Assembly: GCA_028870815.1 (NCBI GenBank)
Contig: JAGWOU010000063.1
Span: 1 to 8,194 of the forward strand
Direction: 5' to 3'
Origin: Rhodospirillales bacterium
GTDB lineage: Bacteria > Pseudomonadota > Alphaproteobacteria > Acetobacterales > Acetobacteraceae
Length of the DNA: 8,194 bases
Shown one piece after another: positions 1 to 5,994 of the stretch. The notes beneath the pieces were generated by a model. That model worked only from the letters and a program-made list of their open reading frames with translations, was not told the origin of the DNA and did no database searches. Every line of letters starts with the position of its first letter. The first letter of the stretch is position 1. The translations under genes and the position numbers were made by a program.

Positions 1-104
1 CTGAAAGCCCGCGCCTGCCATTTCTGAATGACCTGTTCCGGATCGAGAGCCGCTATCGGAAACTCGTAGCCGGATTTCGCCTTGTCGTGATGCTGCTGAT
101 CCAT
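1..104 (-). CDS. Unrecognised protein, N-terminal part only (runs off the left edge)
   Basis: An ATG on the minus strand at 104-102 opens a frame without stops to the window edge, giving 34 codons. The start is supported by a purine-rich Shine-Dalgarno (GGAGGG on the minus strand, plus-strand 112-117) with a 7-nt spacer. The visible protein begins MDQQHHDKAKSGYEF and continues through a Pro/Ala/Leu stretch to a Gln/Trp-containing segment that looks helical (DPEQVIQKWQARAF). There is no signal peptide or membrane segment in this part. I do not recognise the family: the DPEQ helix faintly recalls N-termini of phasin-like proteins, but that is too little to name it. It lies on the same strand as the ligase, 111 bp downstream of it, and has its own apparent promoter element, so it is probably a separate transcription unit. 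Confidence 0.7.
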   Translation of the reverse strand, partial: MDQQHHDKAKSGYEFPIAALDPEQVIQKWQARAF

Positions 105-111
105 GCGATGT

Positions 112-117
112 CCCTCC
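112..117 (-). promoter_or_regulatory. Ribosome binding site of the left-edge gene
   Basis: GGAGGG on the minus strand, 7 nt before the ATG at 104. It is the best Shine-Dalgarno I found in the window and it decides the start of the truncated gene. The repair genes further right mostly lack such a signal. Confidence 0.7.
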
Positions 118-128
118 GCAGAGCGCGC

Positions 129-134
129 AGTATA
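129..134 (-). promoter_or_regulatory. Possible -10 box for the left-edge gene
   Basis: The minus strand reads TATACT, one mismatch from the TATAAT consensus, about 25 nt upstream of the ATG at 104. A transcript starting about 7 nt downstream would have a leader of roughly 18 nt containing the GGAGGG site. At 16-18 bp spacing I see no good -35 hexamer, so the promoter may be weak, activator-dependent or not real. Confidence 0.35.
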
Positions 135-215
135 ACCCGGCCACCACGAAATTTGAGAGAAATCTATGATTCAAGCGAAAGTTTAACGAAACGCGCCGTG
201 CGAAAGGGCTTGTGT

Positions 216-1778
216 CTATGAAATCATTCCGCGAACGGTCTCCAGCCTGTCCGCTTCCTCGGCGGGTTTGTCCGTCCGCAGCCGCAGGATACGCGGAAAC
301 CGCAGAGCGATACCGGATTTATGCCGGGAGGAAAGCTGTGCGGCATCAAATCCCAACTCGAACACAAGCGATTTTTCAACCTCCCGCACCGGGCCGAAGC
401 GGTTAATGGTGTGGTTTCGTACCCAGCGGTCGATGAAGTTCAACTCCTCATCCGTATAGCCGGAATAGGCTTTTGCCACCGGCACCAACTCGCCTTCCTC
501 GGTCCAAACACCGAAGGTATAGTCTGAGTAAAACGACGAGCGTTTGCCATGGCCGCGTTGGGCATACATCAGCACCGCGTCCAAGTTTAACGGGGCGCGC
601 TTCCATTTCCACCACAACCCCTTTGGCCGTCCGGCCACATAGGGCGCGTCGCCGCGTTTTAGCATCAGCCCTTCGCTATGTTCATCCCGTGCCGCCTCGC
701 GCAATGCCGCGAGATCATGGATGCTGCCGAAGCCGATCAACGGCGAAAGCTGCATACGCGCTGGCTGGGTGCGGGCAAACCATGCCTCCAACCTAGCGCG
801 CCGTGCATCGAAGCCAAGCGAGCGGATATCCTCGGCCCCCTCGAACAACATGTCATAAAGCATGATCCCGGCTGGAAACTCCCGCTGCATCGCCGCCGTG
901 GTGGATTTACGGTTGAGCCGCTGCTGAAGCTCGGAAAAGGGCGCCACCACCCCGCCGCGGATCACCAGTAATTCGCCATCCAGCACGGCATGGAAATCAA
1001 TCGCCGCAAGAATATCCGGGAACGCGGCGGAGATATCCTCAGCGGCGCGGGAGTAAAGCCGCGTCTCCTGCCCGGTCGCGACAATCTGCACACGAATGCC
1101 GTCGAATTTCTGTTCGGCGCGAAAGGCGCTCCAATCTACCTTTTCAAGATCCGGCGGCTCGACCGGGTGCGCCAGCATCACCGGGCGGAACACCGGCGCC
1201 TCGCCTGGCGTTGGGCGCTCGCCATTACCCTCCAGCCAAGCAAACAGCCCGGCATAAGGCGGCTGCAAGCCGTGCCAGATTTCCTCAATCTCGTTCACGT
1301 CCACCAGCCCCATCTCGGCCAGGGCCAGCTTGGCCAGCCGCAGCGAGGCCCCAACACGCAAACCCCCGGTAAGCAGCTTCACCAAGGCAAGACGGGTCGA
1401 GGGATCGGAGCGGTCCAGCCAATTCTCGATCAGCCCCGGAATCTCGCTCCGCTTAGCGGCGCGCAAGGCGTCGATCACCTCCGGTAGAGCCGGCGGATCA
1501 TCGCCCTGCGCCGGCCAGATGAGCGCGATGGTCTCCGCCAGATCGCCCACGAAATCATAAGACAAATCGAACAATTCAGAATCGACCCGTCTCGCCGTCA
1601 ATTCTCGCAGCGTCGCGGATTTCGCCCCCGGAAAATCCAGCGCACCCGCGATGGCGGCCAGGGCAAGCCCGCGCTCAGGGTCCGGCTCGGTGGTGAAACA
1701 GGCGCGCAGCAGAGAGATTTTGGCATTGCGGCCGGGCGCGAAAAGCAGTCGCTCCAATAGCTCCGCAAACGCTCTCAT
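216..1778 (-). CDS. lig: ATP-dependent DNA ligase of the ligase-associated DNA damage response cluster
   Basis: This 520-residue protein seals DNA nicks with an ATP-derived lysyl-AMP intermediate. All expected nucleotidyltransferase motifs are readable. An alpha-helical DNA-binding domain covers about residues 1-195. Motif I is KFDG at 224-227, with K224 the adenylated lysine. LYSR follows at 241-244, DGE at 267-269, MLYDM at 306-310, EGLMLKR at 369-374 and the motif V lysines in WKWKR at 390-394. The OB-fold runs from about 397 to 520 with FPR near 494-496. Length and order match the bacterial DNA_lig_bact type (TIGR04120), not LigD: there is no polymerase or phosphoesterase domain. The ATG at 1778 overlaps the exonuclease stop (ATGA), and AGAGGA sits almost directly before it, so translation is probably coupled. 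The stop is TAG at 216-218. No motif is missing, so it should be active. Confidence 0.96.
   Translation of the reverse strand: MRAFAELLERLLFAPGRNAKISLLRACFTTEPDPERGLALAAIAGALDFPGAKSATLRELTARRVDSELFDLSYDFVGDLAETIALIWPAQGDDPPALPEVIDALRAAKRSEIPGLIENWLDRSDPSTRLALVKLLTGGLRVGASLRLAKLALAEMGLVDVNEIEEIWHGLQPPYAGLFAWLEGNGERPTPGEAPVFRPVMLAHPVEPPDLEKVDWSAFRAEQKFDGIRVQIVATGQETRLYSRAAEDISAAFPDILAAIDFHAVLDGELLVIRGGVVAPFSELQQRLNRKSTTAAMQREFPAGIMLYDMLFEGAEDIRSLGFDARRARLEAWFARTQPARMQLSPLIGFGSIHDLAALREAARDEHSEGLMLKRGDAPYVAGRPKGLWWKWKRAPLNLDAVLMYAQRGHGKRSSFYSDYTFGVWTEEGELVPVAKAYSGYTDEELNFIDRWVRNHTINRFGPVREVEKSLVFELGFDAAQLSSRHKSGIALRFPRILRLRTDKPAEEADRLETVRGMIS
1775..1778 (-). promoter_or_regulatory. ATGA stop/start overlap joining exonuclease and ligase
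   Basis: On the minus strand the four bases ATGA hold both the ligase start (ATG) and the exonuclease stop (TGA). This arrangement normally indicates one mRNA and translational coupling, giving a fixed ratio of the two proteins. Confidence 0.85.
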
Positions 1779-2785
1779 TCCTCTTCACCATAGCCGATGA
1801 GCGAGAGGGCCCGGGCGCGGATTTGCATCAACGTGCAGGCGCGGATCAGCGCCTCCTCGGCCCCATGCGTCACCCAGATTTCCGGGGCCTGCGTTTCCTT
1901 TATCGTTGCCAGCAGATCGTCCCAATCGGCATGGTCGGAGATGATCAACGGCAATTCGATCCCTGACGCCTTGGCGCGCTGGCGAATGCGCATCCACCCC
2001 GAGGCCTGCGCCACAACCGGGTCTTCCAGCCGCTGCCCCCAGCGCTCGCCCACCGCGGATGGCGGAGCCAGCACCATCGCACCCTTCAACTGCGCCTTCT
2101 GCGCCGCCGTGGCGGGGCGCAGATCTCCCAGCTTCACACCCAGCTTTTCATAAAGCGCGCAGAGATTGGCATGGGCGCCGTGCAGGTAAACCGGCGCGTC
2201 ATACCCGGCTTCGCGCAGCATCGCGATCAGCCGCTGAGATTTACCAAGCGAATAAGCACCCACCACATGCGTCCGCTCAGGGAACAACGCATGGGATTTG
2301 AGAAGTCTCCCGATCTCCCCTGCGGGCGATGGATGACGGAACACCGGCAGGCCGAACGTAGCTTCCGTTACGAACACATCGCAGCGCACGGGCTCAAACG
2401 GTGCGCAGGTTGGGTCCGGCTGGCGCTTATAATCGCCGGAGACCACGGCTCGGCTGCCCCGGTGCTCCATCACCACCTGCGCCGAACCCAGCACATGCCC
2501 GGCGGGGACGAGCCTCACGGTAACATCATTCAGTTTCAGCGCTTCATGATAAGCCAGAGACTGCAACGCGCTCCCGGCCCGCTCCTCGCCCATGCGGGCG
2601 CGCATGATGGCGAGCGTTTCAGGCGTGGCGAGCACCTGGGCATGGCCGGGGCGGGCATGGTCTGAATGGCCATGGGTAATCACGGCACGCGGCACGGCGC
2701 GCAGCGGGTCGATGTAAAAATCGCCCGGCACGCAATAAAGCCCCGATGGCGTGGGTTTCAGCCAGGTTTCGGGGTGCGGATGCAT
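1775..2785 (-). CDS. exo: Ligase-associated metallo-beta-lactamase-fold exonuclease
   Basis: This 336-residue MBL-fold nuclease is related to the SNM1/CPSF-73 group and matches the ligase-associated exonuclease family (TIGR04122). Characterised relatives are metal-dependent (manganese) DNA nucleases. Visible metal-binding motifs are HGHSDH (H38, H40, D42, H43), H97 in GHVLGSAQ, D118 in SGDYK, H285 in SDHADWDD and H307 in THG. The N-terminal ETWLKPTPSGLYC segment and the FYIDP at 23-27 are typical of the family. I chose ATG at 2785. A TTG six codons upstream (2803) keeps the frame but adds residues absent from the family pattern as I recall it. Neither start has a clear Shine-Dalgarno, so the message may be leaderless. 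It is the first gene of the minus-strand operon and ends inside the ligase start codon. Confidence 0.95.
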   Translation of the reverse strand: MHPHPETWLKPTPSGLYCVPGDFYIDPLRAVPRAVITHGHSDHARPGHAQVLATPETLAIMRARMGEERAGSALQSLAYHEALKLNDVTVRLVPAGHVLGSAQVVMEHRGSRAVVSGDYKRQPDPTCAPFEPVRCDVFVTEATFGLPVFRHPSPAGEIGRLLKSHALFPERTHVVGAYSLGKSQRLIAMLREAGYDAPVYLHGAHANLCALYEKLGVKLGDLRPATAAQKAQLKGAMVLAPPSAVGERWGQRLEDPVVAQASGWMRIRQRAKASGIELPLIISDHADWDDLLATIKETQAPEIWVTHGAEEALIRACTLMQIRARALSLIGYGEEE

Positions 2786-2792
2786 GGCCGGT

Positions 2793-2821
2793 ATATGGAA
2801 CAAAGCATGAAAACACCATAT
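2793..2821. repeat. Inverted repeat flanking the SOS-like box
   Basis: ATATGG at 2793-2798 is the exact reverse complement of CCATAT at 2816-2821, with 17 bp between the arms. The right arm is part of a perfect 10-bp palindrome, ACCATATGGT, at 2815-2824. A second matching patch lies further out (GCCGG on the left near 2787-2791, CGGC on the right near 2826-2829), giving an imperfect dyad around position 2807. It may be an operator for a dimeric regulator or just symmetry of facing -10 elements. Confidence 0.4.
2798..2812. promoter_or_regulatory. Candidate LexA/SOS box (GAAC-N7-GAAA)
   Basis: The plus strand reads GAAC, seven bases, then GAAA. The alphaproteobacterial LexA operator is the direct repeat GTTC-N7-GTTC (equivalently GAAC-N7-GAAC), so this is a 7/8 match with one C-to-A change in the last position. 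It lies in the middle of the 44-bp divergent region, 13 bp from the exonuclease ATG and 17 bp from the helicase ATG. That is where one repressor could block both operons. The position and the damage-response content support it; the mismatch and lack of any experimental data limit it. Confidence 0.4.
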
Positions 2822-2829
2822 GGTACGGC

Positions 2830-5295
2830 ATGGCCCGGCTGCCAGAGATTTTCGAGCGTTGGTTTGACGCCAAAAACTGGCGGCTGCGGGCGCATCAAGC
2901 TGAAATGCTGCACGCCGCCGAGGCTGGCGAGGATGCGCTGCTGGTTGCCCCCACCGGTGCGGGCAAAACGCTGGCGGGGTTTTTACCCAGCCTCATTGCC
3001 CTGGCGGCGCAGCCAAGCGGCAAGCTGCATACGCTTTATGTAAGTCCGCTGAAGGCGCTGGGCACGGATATCGCCCGCAATCTGCAAACGCCCGTGGCGG
3101 AGATGGGGCTCCCCATCACCATCGAAACCCGCAGCGGCGACACGCCGAGCAACCGCCGCGCCCGGCAGAAGGAAATTCCTCCAAACATCCTACTCACCAC
3201 GCCGGAATCGCTACTCTTGTTGCTGAGCCAGGAAAATAGCGCGGATTATTTTAGCGCGCTGGCTTGCGTGGTGGTGGACGAGATACACGCACTGGCGGGC
3301 ACCAAGCGCGGGGACCAACTGGCTTTGTGCGTTTCCAGGCTGCGCGCCCTCTCGCAAACCCGGGTGGTGGGGCTTTCCGCCACCGTGGCGCACCCTGAGG
3401 CGATGCGCCGCTTCGTGGGGCCAAGAACCCGGCTGGTGCTGGCTGAGGACGGTGCGCCGCCTGAGGTGAAAATGGCGCTGCCGGAAACGGAAATTCCCTG
3501 GTCTGGCCATATGGGGCTGAAGGCCGCGCAAATGGTGCTGGCGCAAGTGGAAAAAGCCGGCATGAGCATTGTGTTTGTGAACACCCGCGCCCAGGCGGAA
3601 CTGCTTTTCGCGGAAATTTGGAAACATAATGAGAAGAACCTGCCCATCGCCATCCACCATGGCAGTTTGGATATCGCCCAGCGCCGCAAGGTGGAGGCGA
3701 CAATGGCCGAAGGAAGGTTGCGGGCCGTTATCGCCACCTCCTCGCTTGATCTCGGCATCGACTGGGGCGGGGTGGACCAGGTGTTGCAGATCGGCGCGCC
3801 AAAGGGCGTCTCACGCCTGTTGCAGCGGTTAGGCCGGGCAAACCACCGGCTGAACGAACCCTCCCGTGCCATTCTGGTGCCAGCCAACCGGTTCGAGGTG
3901 CTGGAATGCGAGGCGGCGATGCAGGGCGTCCGGGAAAAAGCGCTGGATGGCGACCCGCCCCGCCCCGGCGGGCTGGATGTGCTGGCCCAGCATATTCTGG
4001 GCATGGCCTGCACTGGACGGTTTCTGCCCGATGACCTGTACCGGGAAGTAATTTCCGCCGCGCCCTATGCGGATTTGCCGCGCCAGGATTTCGACGATGT
4101 GCTGCGCTTTGTGGAGGATGGCGGTTACGCCCTGGCGGCCTATGAGCGCTACCGCAAGCTGTTTCGGGATGCGGAGGGCTATGTATATCCGGCCAATGCC
4201 AAAGTGACGCAGCAATTCCGCATGAATATCGGCACCATCGTGGAAGCGCCGATGATCAAAATACGGCTGCTGGGGCGGCGCGGCGGGTTTGGCATGGGGT
4301 TGGGCGAAATCGAGGAGTATTTCGTCAACCAACTGGTGCCAGGGGACAGCTTCATCTTCTCCGGAAGATTGTTGAAATTCATCAGATTGCGGGAGACTTT
4401 TGTCGAAGTTGTGGAAGCTCCGGGCAAGGAGCCGAAAGTGCCCGCCTATGCCGGGGCGCGCATGCCGCTGACCACGAACCTCGCCAGCCGGGTGCGTGCC
4501 ATATTGCACGACCCGGTGTGCTGGGGCGCGTTTCCTGCCGAGGTGCAAGAATGGCTGGCCTTGCAGAAGCGCCGCTCCCGCCTGCCCGGACCGGAAGGGC
4601 TGCTGGTGGAGACATTCCCCCGCAATGGCCGCTGGTTCATGGTGGTGTATGCCTTTGAGGGGCGCAATGCGCACCAGACTTTGGGGCTGCTGCTGACCAA
4701 GCGCATGGAGCGGGCGGGGTTTGCGCCGATCGGGTTTGTCGCCACCGACTATGTGCTCGCTACTTGGTCCGCCTACCGGCCGGAGAAGATCGACCAGCTT
4801 TTCCAAGAGGATATGCTGGGTGACGATCTGGAGGAATGGATGGAGACGAGTTCTCTGCTCCGCCGCTCTTTCCGGCAAGTGGCGGTGATCGCGGGGCTGA
4901 TCCCGCGCCAGTTGCCCGGTGCCGAGAAAAACCGGCGGCAGGTGACGGTGAATTCCGACCTGATCTACGACGTGCTGCGCAAGCACCAGCCGGACCATAT
5001 TCTCATCCGCGCCACGCGGGCTGACGCGGCGCATGGGTTGATCGACCTCTCCCGGATTGCCGCCTTGCTGGCCCGGGCCAAGGGGCGGATTACGCATATG
5101 GAACTCTCTCGCGTTTCGCCTTTGGCGGTGCCGGTGCTGCTGGAAATCGGCCGGGAACAGGTGGCTGGCGAGGCTGAGGACGCGCTGCTGGCCGAGACCG
5201 AGGCGTTAATTGCCGAGGCCACGGCGGAGAACGAATTTCGTCACAATTTTTCACATGGTCCTAAGGGGCAGAATATGCTCTTTCAGCGCTCATGA
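2830..5295 (+). CDS. lhr: Lhr-Core-type DEXH-box DNA helicase, ligase-associated
   Basis: This 821-residue superfamily 2 helicase matches the ligase-associated DEXH group (TIGR04121), the Lhr-Core enzymes. Relatives translocate 3' to 5' on single-stranded DNA and unwind duplexes using ATP. The RecA1 domain has an AHQ motif near 21-23, Walker A APTGAGKT at 40-47, TPESLL at 124-129, DEIH at 150-153 and SAT at 183-185. RecA2 has FVNTR near 249-253, HHGSL at 276-280, ATSSLDLGID at 302-311 and QRLGRANH at 332-339. A winged-helix and a DEAD/H-associated beta-barrel region follow (about 380-790). I chose ATG at 2830: the next in-frame ATG upstream (2746) would add 28 residues lying in exonuclease coding sequence, and helicase-like sequence starts at once after 2830 (LPEIFERWFDAK, then HQAEML). 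The last 20 or so residues look like an unstructured tail ending in the PdeM start codon. No Shine-Dalgarno is visible. It leads the plus-strand operon. Confidence 0.95.
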   Translation: MARLPEIFERWFDAKNWRLRAHQAEMLHAAEAGEDALLVAPTGAGKTLAGFLPSLIALAAQPSGKLHTLYVSPLKALGTDIARNLQTPVAEMGLPITIETRSGDTPSNRRARQKEIPPNILLTTPESLLLLLSQENSADYFSALACVVVDEIHALAGTKRGDQLALCVSRLRALSQTRVVGLSATVAHPEAMRRFVGPRTRLVLAEDGAPPEVKMALPETEIPWSGHMGLKAAQMVLAQVEKAGMSIVFVNTRAQAELLFAEIWKHNEKNLPIAIHHGSLDIAQRRKVEATMAEGRLRAVIATSSLDLGIDWGGVDQVLQIGAPKGVSRLLQRLGRANHRLNEPSRAILVPANRFEVLECEAAMQGVREKALDGDPPRPGGLDVLAQHILGMACTGRFLPDDLYREVISAAPYADLPRQDFDDVLRFVEDGGYALAAYERYRKLFRDAEGYVYPANAKVTQQFRMNIGTIVEAPMIKIRLLGRRGGFGMGLGEIEEYFVNQLVPGDSFIFSGRLLKFIRLRETFVEVVEAPGKEPKVPAYAGARMPLTTNLASRVRAILHDPVCWGAFPAEVQEWLALQKRRSRLPGPEGLLVETFPRNGRWFMVVYAFEGRNAHQTLGLLLTKRMERAGFAPIGFVATDYVLATWSAYRPEKIDQLFQEDMLGDDLEEWMETSSLLRRSFRQVAVIAGLIPRQLPGAEKNRRQVTVNSDLIYDVLRKHQPDHILIRATRADAAHGLIDLSRIAALLARAKGRITHMELSRVSPLAVPVLLEIGREQVAGEAEDALLAETEALIAEATAENEFRHNFSHGPKGQNMLFQRS
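5292..5295 (+). promoter_or_regulatory. ATGA stop/start overlap joining helicase and PdeM
   Basis: The PdeM ATG (5292-5294) and helicase TGA (5293-5295) share bases. No Shine-Dalgarno sits at normal distance: the nearest purine run, AAGGGG, is about 20 nt or more upstream. PdeM translation therefore probably depends on ribosomes ending the helicase. Confidence 0.8.
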
Positions 5296-5990
5296 CCGCT
5301 GCCCCCATCCATTTCCGCAATGAACGGCTAATGCTCGACCCCTCAGGCGCCGCGTTCTGGCCTGCCAAACGGGTGCTCATCGTCGCGGACCTGCATTTCG
5401 AGAAATCCACCGCCTTTGCCGCCCAGGGCGCGCTGCTGCCGCCCTACGACACGCGCGCCGCGCTTGAGCGTCTGACGCGGCTGGTGCGGCTGTACCGGCC
5501 CGCGAAGCTGATCGCGTTGGGGGATTCCTTTCATGATGGCAAGGGCCCGGCGCGGTTGGCAAAGGATGACCGGGCGCGGATCGAGGCGATGGCGCGGGAG
5601 GCGCAGATTATCTGGGTGGCGGGCAACCATGATGCCACCCCGCATGATCTGCCCGGCCAATGCGTGGCTGAGCACCGCGAGGGCCCGTTCGTGTTCCGGC
5701 ATCAGGCGGAACCTCGGCTGGGGCTCAGAGACATCGAGATTTCCGGGCATTTCCACCCCAAGGCCAGCATCGAATCCCGAGCCAAGCGGATTTCCCGCCC
5801 CTGCTTCGTTTCCGACGGGGCAAGCCGGCTGATCCTGCCCGCCTTCGGCAGCTTCACCGGCGGGCTGGACGTGCGCGACCCCGCGATCGCCAAGCTGTTC
5901 CCACGCGGCTTGCGAGTGTTCCTGCTCGGCCAGGAGCAGCTTTATTCCTTCGCGCTGGAACAGCTGGGGCGGTTGGCCGAAGTGGCTTAA
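5292..5990 (+). CDS. pdeM: Ligase-associated metallophosphoesterase PdeM
   Basis: This 232-residue calcineurin-like phosphoesterase matches the ligase-associated PdeM family (TIGR04123), a metal-dependent enzyme thought to act on phosphodiester or phosphate ends during repair. The binuclear metal-site motifs are present in order: DLH at 33-35, GDSFHD at 77-82, GNHD at 111-114 and GHFHP at 152-156. The FHxE/K segment at 36-38 (FEKS) follows the first motif as in the family. The C-terminal RLILPAFGSFTGG (179-191) and the LLGQEQ near 211-216 are also family-like. It has no signal peptide or membrane segment, so it is cytoplasmic. It starts inside the helicase stop codon and ends with TAA 4 bp before the photolyase start. 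This gene completes the four-enzyme set together with the ligase, nuclease and helicase. Confidence 0.93.
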   Translation: MTAAPIHFRNERLMLDPSGAAFWPAKRVLIVADLHFEKSTAFAAQGALLPPYDTRAALERLTRLVRLYRPAKLIALGDSFHDGKGPARLAKDDRARIEAMAREAQIIWVAGNHDATPHDLPGQCVAEHREGPFVFRHQAEPRLGLRDIEISGHFHPKASIESRAKRISRPCFVSDGASRLILPAFGSFTGGLDVRDPAIAKLFPRGLRVFLLGQEQLYSFALEQLGRLAEVA

Positions 5991-5994
5991 CACC

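Larger units (their letters stand above)
2786..2829. promoter_or_regulatory. 44-bp divergent control region between exonuclease and helicase
   Basis: These 44 bp separate the two divergent start codons and are visibly more AT-rich than the genes beside them. Two divergent promoters cannot fit side by side here, so they must overlap, face each other, or reach into the opposite coding region. Neither start codon has a Shine-Dalgarno. For a leaderless helicase transcript, a weak -35/-10 pair (TGGAAC at 2796, TATGGT at 2819, 17 bp apart) could be drawn, but both hexamers are poor. The region also holds an SOS-box-like element and inverted repeats, listed separately. Confidence 0.65.

Noticed and set aside
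161..171. AATC-TAT-GATT dyad between the ligase and the left-edge gene
   Set aside because: The stem is only 4 bp and AT-rich, with no U-tract. It is too short to call a terminator or an operator.
2786..2803. TTG start of the exonuclease at 2803
   Set aside because: It adds six residues with no ribosome binding site, and the ATG at 2785 fits the family N-terminus better. It cannot be fully excluded.
2746..2829. A longer helicase beginning at ATG 2746
   Set aside because: The extra 28 residues would be read from the 5' coding part of the exonuclease gene on the other strand, and do not resemble helicase sequence. The family-like N-terminus begins at 2830.
3829..5097. A 422-codon open frame on the minus strand opposite the helicase
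   Set aside because: It is fully antisense to a gene with every helicase motif. Its His/Gln/Arg/Pro-rich composition, without recognisable motifs, is what antisense frames in GC-rich genes look like.
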